Positions 28,328 through 39,700 of a stretch of DNA of 64,000 nucleotides are shown in pieces. The position numbers and the translations under genes are program-made. Where the stretch lies: NCBI RefSeq assembly GCF_008831285.2, contig NC_045139.1, positions 7,410,204 to 7,474,203 of the forward strand, in the 5' to 3' direction. The DNA is from Nymphaea colorata (Eukaryota; Streptophyta; Magnoliopsida; Nymphaeales; Nymphaeaceae). Position 1 is the first letter of the stretch. Every line of letters begins with the position of its first letter. The notes beneath the pieces are model-generated. The model was not told the origin of the DNA. It made no database searches and worked only from the letters and a program-made list of their open reading frames with translations.

Positions 28328-31300
28328 GGCAAATGTGGAGGAACAATATTTATACCCAGAACACTCATTTTATGGGCGCGCATGCTCATGGCAATAATGT
28401 GTGCCACTATGTGCATTTACTCCTGCATTTAAGCTGCTACCTCCACCATGGTTTTGGGATCATGCCGCATGGGGTGCGTAGTGGGGAGAGCACTGGTGTT
28501 AGGTCCAGCTCCAGCAAATTTAATGGGGTAACATAGTTGGCTGCCCATGAAAATGCTTGTTGCTCGATTAAATGAAATGACTAGGGATGTCAATAAATGG
28601 ATACAACATTTGAACCCGATATCCAACCATAATGTTTAAAAAATTGGGATATTTAAAAAAAATTAACATCCGATCAAAATATCAGTTGGGATTTGGATTT
28701 AAGAAAAATAACATATGATCTGATTTAGGTTCCATTGGAAAATATCTACTAGGATTCAATTTCATATTTGATTTCTGTTTCAAATAAATGTCCTATATCC
28801 TGACATATTTAACTTAACCTCATGACCTTTTCCACAAATGTTCAGGGCTTAGCTATAAAAATAAAAAAAGTACAAGCAACCCTAAGGCATGTCTACTTAG
28901 TTGCATAGCTAGGTCAGTTGGACACATGTTGAAGCTTCATTACAGCTAGGGGTGGAGTCAGAAAATTACGGTTAAAGGGCGCCAAATATAAAATTTTAAA
29001 TTTTAAGGGGCACCAACATGTAAGTAAAACAAATTCTCAAAAATATCAATACAAAATTAAGAAAAATTTTAGGTTCTGCGTGGGCAACTGCCCACACCTC
29101 CCTCCGACCCTGATTGCAGCCCTTGTCAAGGAAGAACTTCATTGAAATAAAACGACTCTTAGGTGCTAGGTACATGCATTATAAATTGTGTCGGCTATTG
29201 AAAGCATTTGTATTGAAATGGAGAGGAAGGAAACAACAAAGCCAAAGTGTTATGCGTTCCTTTTGTCTTTCTGTTTTTCTCAATACTTGATATCACTCCT
29301 TCCCTACAAACATAACATCATAGGGCCTCAGATCTGCCCATTTCTCTCTCTCCCATCAATTTAAATGTCAATTAAATGTGAGTGAGAAGACGATATGAAT
29401 GGAAGCCCCTCCTACCTGACCTTCACTTGGACACAATAAACAGCTTGCATTTATTCGGCCTGACCTTGTCAGTGGCCATTTAAGGGACTACTCTAAATAG
29501 TTTATTTTCTCGTTGAGAGCCATCCGTCTTTAATATTTTTGTAGCAGCCCTCAAACATTTTAATTTTTCAAAAAATGCACCAGTTAAGAAGGATTGGGAC
29601 GTCGCCGTGTCATTCTGCTTTGAGCATGTGGAGGAAGAAATTCAAGATGATGAGTTTAGCTAATGCATGTAGCTAACTTTGACACTCGGGAGAGTATAAA
29701 AGTTCAAAAGCATGCGCCCAACCTCCGTTTCTAAAAAAAGACAAAAGCCATAATAAAACACTCAGGCTTGGCCCGGACCGATAAGCAGTTGGGTGCCGGT
29801 CAGGCTGCAGCCAGTAATTGTGGCTTGGTCTGGTTAAAATTTAAAAATATACTTTTTAATATATAATAATATATTAATATAATTATTCATAATAAAATAC
29901 ATATAATTATATATATATTAATTAAAATAATATTAAAAATACTTTATCAAGCTGAATCAAGCTTAATTGGGCCAACCCAGGCAGGCCTGACAACTTACCG
30001 GGCCACCCAGAGCTTATTTTTCAAGCGCGACCCTAGGCCTGAGCCGGGCTGAGTACCAAGTACCAATCGGGTATCCGGCCCAATGCTCAGGCTTATACAC
30101 ACTCTCTCTTTCTTTCTCTCCCTTTCTTTATATATATATATAATTTGTTCTAGATGTTCTCCATCTTAAGATTGATCTATTCTGAAAAGAAAATATTTTA
30201 TAGTTTAAACTTCTAACTTCATAAAATAACAAGAAAAATTAGAGTTTTCAGGAATGATCAATTATTAAAAAAATTGTAATTTTTCTTTTGGCAAGATGTA
30301 TACAACCACAAGAGGTATATTGCCTGGGGCCAAGGTGGTGTATTTCAAGGGGGTCTTTATTATAAAAATCATGATCACCGTTGCCACCCAGCGTGTCATT
30401 CACTTGGACCGTAAAAAGGTCCTGAAACATGTTGTATGGATTCCAAAAGTGAGGGCCATGGGGGACGTGGAAAAATAACCACTTACCCTGAAAAGAATGG
30501 AAATGAAATTGATGTGATGATGACATGCAAGCAACCACATGTATGGTAGATTGCATAAGTTGCATATAAAACAGGGCATGAGGCCATGTGCATATTCTAT
30601 TCTTTTTGGAAGATTAATTGATGCACAAATTGAAGCATAGTGGGAAGGACATCTCGAAGCATTGAAAGTTATGTCCCAAGGGGTTGGATAGATACTTTTG
30701 CTCACCTAAAATATCAATGTCATCCATGTACTAGCACTGCATGCAAAGATTTAAAAACTTGCACAATTAAAAATTCTGAAAAGTGGTAACCTGTTTGCCT
30801 TAAAATTGGTGCTCTTTAATGGAAGGCCGGATACAACGCACCACCGGATTGGAATATAACGATTCGATTACAACTCTACATGCTGCAAATTTTTAACACA
30901 GATGCATATATGGATTTGCTTACTATTCTGAAGGGGGAGAGAGAAAAGCTCAAAGAAAGGAAAGGATAACCTTTTTCTTATGCTAACAATAGTGAATTTG
31001 CTCTTGCAGATATATTGCTCATTTTTCCAAAAGTCTTCACGTCGAATACAAACAATTTGGCATTGATGTACAGTGTCAGGTATGTTCAACTATGAATTTT
31101 GTATATATATATATATACATTCAGTTTATCTTGAGATCTAGCAACATCAAACCTGGGTCATCCATCTAAAATTTAGATGTCCCAAATCTCTCTTCTCTTT
31201 CTCTCCTTTCTTCCCTTCCCTCTCTCTCTCTCTCTCTCTCTCATTTTCCAAGGGAAACCTGTTCGTAGACTAAAATCTGTTCAATGTCTAACAATTAAAA

Positions 31301-31897
31301 ATCTTGAAAGCACCATAAATTGTTGATAAAGGCAGTACAGTAAACTTTCCTCAATGCTGCTGTAACAACTATTTTTTAGTGATAAACTTTAATTTTTAGC
31401 CATATATATATATATATATAATATAATATATATGTATGTGGAGAGTTTTACGCTGCATGTGTCAGATATTGCTAGATAGTTTAAAATTAAAAATCTGTCG
31501 CTAAAAAACTCACTTGAAAATTCTGCCAAGTGAGCATTAGCGACTGTTTTACATTTAAAATGTCCAGGAAATCCCTCATAATAGATTGTAGATATGCAAC
31601 ACAGGGTCCCCAACGCACCATTAATGTTTTCGGTTCACTTCTTGGCCTCAGGTTCCAATGTTTGTCGCAACAAAAATGGTCGCCAAGAAACCGTCCTTCT
31701 TAGTGCCGAGGGCCGATGAGTTCGCTAAGAGTTGCATAGCTTGGATCGGCTACGAGTCTCTGTGTGTCCCTTATTGGCCTCACTTCTTGCATTCGCTTGC
31801 CCTCAGCCAGCTTCCTGATGCTCTGCTCAACTGGTGGTTGTTTCACCTCTTCCTTGGCCTCAGGAAGAAGGCACAGATGAAGGACCAAACCAAGTGA
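26646..31897 (+). CDS. KCR copy 3, very-long-chain 3-oxoacyl-CoA reductase
   Basis: Same ER elongase reductase family as copy 2. Exons are 26646-27256 (donor GTAAGC), 31010-31079 (acceptor TTGCAG, donor GTATGT) and 31652-31897 (acceptor CCTCAG, stop TGA), giving 308 aa. Residues 3-25 are hydrophobic, TGPTDGIGK is at 50-58, NNAG follows, then NIGS and the catalytic YASTK at 199-203. Exon 3 is canonical: VPMFVATKMVAKKPSFLVP, then WIGYES and YWPH, with a basic, lysine-rich tail ending KDQTK that may aid ER retrieval. The start was chosen by alignment with copies 1 and 2 (MVxQTxLxLS). Intron 1 is 3.75 kb and carries a (TA)n run and two repeat-like segments. No defects were seen; of the four copies its exon 3 is the most family-typical, so it is the best candidate for the housekeeping KCR here. 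Confidence 0.9.
28263..28320. repeat. (AT)n microsatellite in KCR copy 3 intron 1
   Basis: An uninterrupted AT run followed by GTGTGTG. Confidence 0.95.
28579..28810. repeat. Dispersed 'ATCCGAT-type' repeat, copy in KCR 3 intron 1
   Basis: Contains GATGTCAATAAATGGAT, GATATCCAACC, ATCCGATC and GATTTGGATTTAAG-like phrases also found near 32690-33010, 39350-39700, 45090-45330, 47840-48100 and 63180-63420. Confidence 0.5.
29765..30095. mobile_element. Small element with GC-rich inverted ends and AT-only core
   Basis: The left end reads CTCAGGCTTGGCCCGGACCG and the right end ATCCGGCCCAATGCTCAGGC. They are imperfect reverse complements enclosing a core that is almost pure A and T (29845-29945). 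The same architecture occurs at 63613-63842. No coding capacity. Confidence 0.5.
31497..31544. repeat. Short hairpin in KCR copy 3 intron 2
   Basis: GTCGCTAA...CTCACTTG is followed after about 10 bases by CAAGTGAG...TTAGCGAC. This gives two 8-bp perfect stems with a small internal bulge. Confidence 0.75.
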
Positions 31898-33949
31898 TCA
31901 TACGTACAAGAAGTGAGGGAGTGTGCTGAATTATGCTTCCAAAATGGCACAGATTGCTCGCCTTCAATACTTCCCTTTGATATTATGTTATATATTTTCC
32001 TGTGGTGCTGTGTTATCCCAATGAATGTCCCTTATATGGTCAGGTGTTTCCTGATTAGGAGTTGCAAGTTGTCCAAATCTGGTTTATGGATTTTGTCAAT
32101 TTCTAAGCATATGGAATCCGATTCCTATCTGACCTGAAATGTATTCTGCTGACCTCGATCAGATACTTAACCGATAGCATCAAAAACTACTCCTATGTCA
32201 ATACTGTTTCAGGCGCCAACTTGGGCCTTTAAGTAGAGTGAGCAAAGCCTGATTCAATCCCCGGCATATGTATCTCTGTACACAATATTAGAGGTATAGA
32301 GGTACCTCTAAGAGTATCGTCAACATAGTTCAAACTTCGAAGTATCGTCAAAAATATCGTTTTCAGGAAAATAGTTTTTCTTGAGTATTTTTTGACCAAG
32401 TTGTTCCTCTAAAGAAACAATTCCCAAGAAAATCTCCAGACTTTTCCCCGATTTTTCGTTTTATTTGATTTTCGTTTAAATATCATGAGATTGTCGAAAA
32501 TCTCACGATATCTGTGATATTAGTCTACAAGTGCCATGAACCGTTGCTGTATCGTAAACCCTTACTAATGCATGCTCATGTGAAGAATGTCTCTTATGGA
32601 CAGTTTTCAATTTTTAGGCTTCTCGCATCGGGCAGATTTGAACTCTCTCTCTCTCTCTCTCTTTCTCTCTGATATATATATATATATATATATTAAAATT
32701 CACTTTGATTCGGAGTTAAGAAATGACATATGATGAAGTTAGGATTCAAGCCTTGGATTGGTTTTAAATATCCAGTACGGTAATTTAAGTTTGGGTTTGG
32801 ATTCTGATTCAAAAAAAATATCTTATATCCAATGTCTATTCATTTAGAAAGTTCGCCCTTAACATATCTATCATGTGCTTTGGATTCGGTTGTGTATTTA
32901 AAAATCAAATTCATATTTGGATCAGATTTTGATTGCAAATTTAAAATTGGATTTGGATGTGGTATTAGACTTTTCTTCATTCATATTCGTATCACAGAAT
33001 CACAATTCATGAACATCTAATAAATTAAGGTTCATCAAACAAACAATCTTTCCATTTATCACATCCTTAAATGATTGTGTTTCATCTTTGTTCTTCTGCA
33101 TATAAGAGCACTGTATCTGCACCCATATGTCTAAATTCTCATAGCTTGATTGAGACCACTTGATTAGAAAGAAACATCACTTCTAATCAAATCTCTAGGA
33201 GCTACCGGTTAATGGAAGGGGACACTGTACATCTTTGTATCTATTAAGGTGCAAGTGAAACCAAGCATGATAACATCACTAGCGATCTTTCTCCACAATT
33301 TGAGGCCATTGATTTTCATTAAGGTCGTCATCACTGAGCATCTTTTCCATTGTCAACACATGGGCTCATGACATCTCTATGCCGCAGCTGGGAATAAGCA
33401 ATATGTGGTGACAAAGATTTAGTTTCCTCCTAGTTTTTGGAATAAGAAAAGTTAAGAAAAACAACATTCATCAAAGGGATATGATGAACCAAAATCTAAA
33501 TAACACATCATTATATGATAGTAAGAACTTCATCCATCTATCTTATAAGCCAGTTCGAGTTAAATTCATCAAGTTGAAAGCGGCCAAGAGAAGAGAATCT
33601 AAGTTTAAAAAATAAAAAAATTAGCAACTTACTATTAAACTTAATTAATTCTGAAAAAACGAAAAAAAATGGTGGGACGGACAAAATTTTGGACAAGCAA
33701 TGCTCTCAAAAGTGAGATCAACCTTCAAAATGGAAGGTAAGGATTTTAAATTCCTTTAAGAAAGTGATTTGAACTGTTACATACAACTTAATTACCTTAA
33801 TTGTGATCTAATGGTAGTCATGAGATGTCATGAGCTCATGTTTTGTCAATGGAAAAGATACACAATGATGACGACCATTATGAACAGCAATGACCTCATC
33901 TTCTAAGAAAGATCGATAGTGATGTCATCATGCTTGGTTCCACTTGCAG
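31898..33949. other. Region downstream of KCR copy 3
   Basis: Holds the probable 3' UTR, a (CT)n run (32644-32670), a (TA)n run (32672-32693) and another copy of the ATCCGAT-type dispersed repeat (about 32690-33010). No gene recognised. Confidence 0.5.
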
Positions 33950-34742
33950 GTCCTTGAAACGCAGGGACGATGAAGTTGATCTACATTCTCATTACGAATT
34001 GCTTCCATCAGTGGGACGTTTGCTTTACTCTGTTGAATGTAAGCGCACTTTCCCTTCCCTTTCTTTTGGTTCTCTTCCCCATCCTTTCTTTTCTTTTCCG
34101 TGGGGAAAGAATCGTTTCTCTCCTTTGTTCCGTTCCTAATGGTACGTGCTTCCTGTTGCTTTTTCCCCCCATTGATATATGTTACTAACTGAAGCATCGT
34201 TGGTATTGTTTCTAAAGGAAGAATGGAGATGTTCGCTAAGTGCTTAGGATTTTGGAATTGTGTGAATAAGACTTCGTGGTGAATGCTAGGGTTCTGGTAT
34301 AAAATCTGATAGGTCTTGTTTCCATGTACCTGGTTTGGCAATGCCCTACCAGCACCCAACAGATACGTGGAAACAAAAGACCTAGTGACAGATTTTATCA
34401 GAATCCTAAAGTGATGATTACAAAGTCACGTAATGAACATCTCCATTAGAAGCAATACAAACGATGCTTCAGTTGGCAACATATATCAACGGCGGAAAAT
34501 CGAACAGGAACAAGGTTCAGAAGGCAGCAACTCAGCACAGAAATGCGCAACATAGAATATGAACGGAACAGGGGGAGAGAAACGGTTCTTGCCTCTCGGA
34601 AAAGACAGGATGGGGAAGAGAACCAAAGGAAAGGGAAGGGAAAGTGCGCTTACATTCAATAGGTTTAAGTAATCTCCACTGATGGAAGCAATTCTCTTTG
34701 TAATGACACTGTAGATTCCTGTCCCAATTTTCTAGCAACTCT
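33950..34742. repeat. Long imperfect inverted repeat (arms about 390 bp, almost no loop)
   Basis: The left arm (33950-34340) and right arm (34342-34742) are imperfect reverse complements. Examples are GTAAGCGCACTTTCCCTTCC (left) against GGAAGGGAAAGTGCGCTTAC (right), GAATTGCTTCCATCAGTGG against CCACTGATGGAAGCAATTC, and GAAGCATCGTTGGTATTG against CAATACAAACGATGCTTC. The centre is near 34341. By eye the arms agree at roughly four bases in five. Neither arm shows a long conserved reading frame. It could be a foldback element, an inverted duplication that makes a hairpin RNA, or a young small-RNA locus. Confidence 0.85.
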
Positions 34743-34744
34743 TC

Positions 34745-35790
34745 ATGTTTGATCATATGAAATCCCCACTATTTGCATGCATAGATTCTTTGATCTACAT
34801 ATGGCTACCTTTTCCATTTACAGGTGTCGAAAGCATGCCATTTTTCGAAATGCATGCATGTATGCTCTTCGCAAAACTTGTGCTCCAATATAACAAAAAA
34901 AAAAATATTGCTCTCTAATTAGATATATGATGACTTCAAACATGTGATCTGCATCAAAATATTACTACTCGTGAATGCACATTGAGTATTGCATCAATGA
35001 AGAATCTTGTAAGGTATTCCTGACCAGGTGACCATTTCTTTCTGAATTTTTCAATTTTCCCATTATGAGAATCAGAATCATTTTAGGATCCCCAAGAATA
35101 GTGCTTTTGCTGCTATGCATAAACGCACGTATTCATACCAAGCTGTTCTCAATGGGACCATTTTCAATTTTTTTTTCTTTTAGAACAACTACTAAGTATT
35201 TAAATTAATAAAATATGAAAAGAGGAAAAAGACCTATAGCATCTTTTATAACCCCCCAAGTGCTGTGCCAATCAAAGCCACACCCAGTGAATGCGCAACC
35301 AGATTGATCACATAGATAGAAGGAGGTGACTCACAAGGTAATATTTTCTCCTCAATCCTTGACTTAGGAAGCCATGATTGAAGAAGAAAAGGACACACAC
35401 AAGGAGAGGCACATATCATTGAGCCATCGGAATCATGTCTAGGTGCGTCAGCGTCAAGCCTATTAGAAATAAAACTGAAAACTTTAGGTTCAGATGCCCA
35501 TCAAAATGAAGACATTGGTAATTTATAATACATTGTATATAATATTCTTAGGGAAAGAAATTTAATTGACAGGTAATTTGATAAAATTTGGTGGGAAAGA
35601 TTTTTACTTGGGAGGGAAATTGACTTATTTGGTGAATTCAATTTTGTTATCTTCATCCATTTAACGTAATAAGGTAATGTGGTTCATAAATTTTAATGAG
35701 TGGCGTCAATCTAATGCCAGATTTAAAAATAATTTTACTTACGAAGGAAAAGTATGGGAAGCTCATATTTCCTTTTCTACTTATTATTTC
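34745..35790 (+). repeat. Paralogous non-coding block B (partner 22460-23310)
   Basis: See the partner block for shared phrases. Here it starts immediately after the long inverted repeat. It carries extra sequence in the middle (about 35230-35600) compared with block A. Confidence 0.55.
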
Positions 35791-36711
35791 AATCCACCAA
35801 GTAAAATATTTTTTTATTAAGATGAAACACATGCAAGACTAGCAAGGGGAAGACAACAAAATTCAAGTCCATCTCATTGAGGGAAGAAATCTCTTTTTTT
35901 TCTAATCTTCTACTGGTGGACACCCTAGTTACCAAACCAGTTGGGCATAAGAGCCCCCATATTACCAAGTATCTATGACCAGTCAATCTATATCTACTCA
36001 ACTGCATCCACAAACTCGAAATTAGAAACCAAAACACTGTCACTTAATGCAACCCCAAAGATATGAAAAGGGAACTTCATGCCTATTTCATGGAATCGAA
36101 ACAACATGAAAATGAAGCGCTCCTGATCTGTGACATCTATATCAGTGTTTAATTTATCCACTGGAAACGAAGATGCTGCCATTTCTCAGTTTAATAATAT
36201 TATGTTCTATTTAATTATAGTTTCTTTAGTTGTCAACAAGGTAAAACTCTGAACTGAAGGTTTCTTTGATATCCAAAACATACACTTGCTAGAGGAGAAT
36301 GCAACAATTATTGCGGGGCTTCAACTTATCAGTAACCAACTGATTCCAAAGTATGTTTAACTTAATTTCATGGGCTTTACTCAGGGTTATATAAAGGTGG
36401 TGTGCAACCATGAAATTGGAACTTTAACATACTGATTACATTCAAAGAAACTTTAGCATAATGACTACATTCAAAGTGCCACCAACCTCTCTGAGGCTCC
36501 GTCCATTTTTGAACTTTTAGATTGATGGGATGGCCGTGGCGATTAGAATAAGGAACAAAGCAGTATGACCGAAATGCCATCGATTATGCTTTTAGGTCTT
36601 ATTTGTTCTAAATTTATGAGATTCATTTTCATGTGCCTGTATATTTTACACCCCATACATATTTCCAGTATCCAATGATACTTGGAATTTTTTTGTTCCG
36701 CCTAAATATCT
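35791..36711. other. Spacer, nothing recognised
   Basis: No convincing exon or repeat on either strand. Confidence 0.4.
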
Positions 36712-37157
36712 GAATGTGTACCGATTTTGTTCATAGTTCTATGGTCGTTTCAATCTGCTGGTTCTTTTACTGTCAATATTGAAAGCCCATATACACGCAC
36801 TTTTGAAGGAGCTGAGAGAGTGGCAATAATAGCTGCTGCTATTAATTTTCATGAAAGAAAATGAATCAAAGAAATGCAGGAAGAGCAGAAAGACCATCAC
36901 AATGAGAAAGAGGACGCTCTGCATGACCCAACTTGAATGTGTACCGATTTTTTCCATAGTTCTATGGTCGTTTCAATTTGCTGGTTCTTTTACTGTCAAT
37001 ATTGAAAGCCCATATACACGCACTTTTGAAGGAGCTGAGAGAGTGGCAATAATAGCTGCTGCTATTAATTTTCATGAAAGAAAATGAATCAAAGAAATGC
37101 AGGAAGAGCAGAAAGACCATCACAATGAGAAAGAGGACGCTCTGCATGACCCAACTT
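36712..37157. repeat. Tandem duplication of a 223-bp unit next to MAD2
   Basis: Bases 36712-36934 and 36935-37157 are almost identical; both begin GAATGTGTACCGATTTT and end GCATGACCCAACTT. I see about three differences. It ends about 170 bases downstream of the MAD2 stop codon and may overlap that gene's 3' UTR or terminator region. Confidence 0.95.
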
Positions 37158-37324
37158 AATGATACGTATAGTCTATTACTTGGAGCTCAGCTCATTTTCC
37201 ACCACTACACACTCCAACAGCAGTTGAATCCAAAACAACATGGAGAAAACCTTGTGAATAAACAATTCACAAGTGAAGCCCTTCTTCATCAGCACTAGAA
37301 AATTCCCCAAGTAACTTTCCAGTT

Positions 37325-38737
37325 TTACTGTTCTTCGTCCCATTCGTCGGTCTTGTACGAAACAAGCGTGTCAACCTTGTGGATCTGCAAGAACCAAAGC
37401 ACGAGAAGAATGAGAAGGCATGCCGGCGAGGAATCAGACGTGGAGTAATTCAGAATGATGGTTCAAGACGCAAATGGGGGATGGTGAGAAAAGGAACTTG
37501 TCTGTGATTTTCTATTTCAGATTATGAAACAATTCTTCCAAGATGGGATCCCAATCACCTTTGTATCAAAAGAATGAAGCTTGACCATTTGAGCGTTCTT
37601 AATCAGTTTGGCGTCACTCTCCATCCAAGTTACTGGCACTGTCAAATCCTTGTCAGTGTACGCCAACACATCAAAGATACCTGCATAACACCCCCAATTT
37701 CATTTTCATGGAAGATAAGAAGAAGAAGGATTGCTAAATTAGATGTAACGGATGAATCCATACAAGGCTCATCAAGACAGGGCAAATAAGTGATGCTAGA
37801 AGCAATCTGCCGCATAATGGCTTGGATTTCCCTCATTATCTCTTTATCACTCTTGGCTCTAGAAACACTGGACAACAAAGAGTCAAAGGCAATGTCAACT
37901 ACCGGCAAAGGGAGCACAACAGAGAAAATTCATACGAAAATGGCTTTGGTCTTCATTTGAGTGAACATACAGGGGATGCATAGAAACTAGGTGAAAAAGT
38001 TTACCCCTTTTCGACAACTTCGCCATCCGTTTCAATTTTGAAATTCCATCTCTCCAACACCTCGGAGGTGGCTTTGCTCATGATCACGAGAACTACTCTC
38101 TGGAGCTTTCCAGATTCAAGCCATTCTGCAACATATTATGATGACAATAGTGCTCGAGATTAAAAGAAAAAATAAATAAATGCTCTTTTCTTCGTTGGCC
38201 TTCTTGTTCAGATATTTCCATTTTACAGAAACGACTCCTAAAAAATGGAGAACCTTCTCCAGAAAAGATTCTTCACAAACAGATAATAATTACCAGATAG
38301 TTGGGTGGTTATGTTGGCGATGAAGGTCTTCACCCCCTCGTCTTCTGTTAACAGAATGGGCAGGCCATATTTCTTCACCTTAACGAAGCTTTCTTCTGGA
38401 TAAACGCCTCGATTGTAAAGTATGCTGCAAACCCACACATTCAATGTTCAAAACCCTCTCTTTCTTCCTGAAACCATTTCTTTTTCTTTTCCATTTTTCT
38501 TGAAAAGAAGTAGATCATACCTATTTGCCGCATAGCCTGTTTCAAGCACGGAAGAAAAGATTTCTCCGTTAAGACAGAAATGCACTTAAGAGATTGCGAT
38601 TCAAGAACAAAGAAAAGAGAAAAATGGAAACATAAAGTCGTGTTCTTAAAGAATGACGCACCAAAGAATTCGCTGACGATGGCAGCGGATCCTTTCAACG
38701 TGATGATGTCCTTTGAGATCGTCCTGGACGCCGCCAT
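37325..38737 (-). CDS. MAD2: Mitotic spindle checkpoint protein MAD2
   Basis: HORMA-domain protein that binds MAD1 at unattached kinetochores and inhibits CDC20/APC until chromosomes are attached. Seven exons on the minus strand: 38737-38662, 38536-38521, 38424-38294, 38125-38005, 37867-37764, 37680-37559 and 37384-37325. All have GT-AG borders and join in frame to 209 aa, the usual plant length. The protein begins MAASRTISKDIITLKGSAAI, then VSEFFGYAANSILYNRGVYP, and contains KYGLPILLTEDEGVK, LQRVVLVIMSKATSEVLERW, SDKEIMREIQAIMRQIASSI, TYLPCLDEPC and the C-terminal safety-belt segment ending KVDTLVSYKTDEWDEEQ. Exon 2 is a 16-base microexon. No defect was seen. The start is the ATG that aligns with other plant MAD2 proteins. 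Expression is expected in dividing cells; no regulatory motif was identified. Confidence 0.95.
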
Positions 38738-39161
38738 TGCGTGCCTCTGTAACAGGATTGTTCTTTCACCACCTTCTGGTTTTCCCTTTTGCAGACGAGA
38801 AATGAATGATGGGGTCACAAAGAGAGACAGAGAGAGTGCGGAAACAAAGAAGAGAGTAATGCAGAAACGGGCGCGGAGGCTTCTTCTGTTGTGCTGAAAG
38901 GGAAAGAAGAAGAAAAGAGGGATGCTTTCCAACGGCTAGTTTTTTTGGTGTTCTCGTTCGAACTTGTGCGCCTTCAACGGTAAGTAGCGATGGGCCCAGC
39001 CCCCTGTCAATCAACCCTCCCCGTTTCCCGAACCACCGACTTTTGCCGCATTTGGGAAAAAGTGGAAAGAAAAACTCCAGAATGCATTCGACACCGTTCA
39101 TCATGAACATAAACGTCAGGATCTTGACAATCATTCCCCCAAAAAATGCGGCTCCAAATGG
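38738..39161. other. MAD2 upstream region
   Basis: Probable 5' UTR and promoter of MAD2, rich in purines on the plus strand near 38815-38925. No clear TATA box was identified. Confidence 0.35.
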
Positions 39162-39271
39162 TTGAAACGGAAGGAACAGAGACCTTTGGCCATTTGATTA
39201 AAGTGCCCTGAATTTTGAAACGGAAGGAACAGAGACTCTTTTGGCCATTTGATTAAAGTTCCCTGAATTTT
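39162..39271. repeat. Tandem duplication, about 53-57-bp unit
   Basis: Both units contain TTGAAACGGAAGGAACAGAG and TTTGGCCATTTGATTAAAG, starting at 39162 and 39215. Confidence 0.9.
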
Positions 39272-39349
39272 GCAAGGAAAAGTTTTTTCAAGACCGAACG
39301 TCATGTTTGATTGATAGAAAAAGGAAGAGATTAGAAGGGTGTGTTTAGG

Positions 39350-39700
39350 GATGTCTATTTGAATCGGATATTCGATCAATCCGATTCAATAAAAAAAAAA
39401 ACAGATATGAAAAAAACAGTAATATTTGATTAAAAAATTGAATCAATTAGAAATTTAATAAATGGCGTTCGATTAGGTTCCGATATATATAAATATTTGA
39501 TAGGATTTTTGATATGGATTCGGAACGGATTTATTTTTAAACAAATATCTTATATCTAATGCTATTAAATTTTAAAAATTGACAAAATCTGGTTCAAAGT
39601 TAGGATTCGGATATAAATACAAAAATCAGATTCAAATTGTAAAATCAGATTTCAGATTTGGATTGGATATAACTTTTCTTTATTCTAATTTGATGAAAGG
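39350..39700. repeat. Dispersed ATCCGAT-type repeat
   Basis: Contains GAATCGGATATTCGATC, 'CCGATATATATAAATATTTG', 'GATATGGATTCGGA' and 'CTTATATCTAATGC', phrases shared with copies near 28.6, 32.8, 45.2, 48.0 and 63.3 kb. Confidence 0.55.

Noticed and set aside
30248..30705. Frames of about 100 codons in KCR copy 3 intron 1
   Set aside because: Inside an intron, overlapping on both strands, no recognisable family.
38441..38932. 163-codon minus-strand frame including the MAD2 start
   Set aside because: Only the part from MAASRTISKD to EFFG is MAD2 exon 1; the rest is upstream sequence and intron 1 read through.
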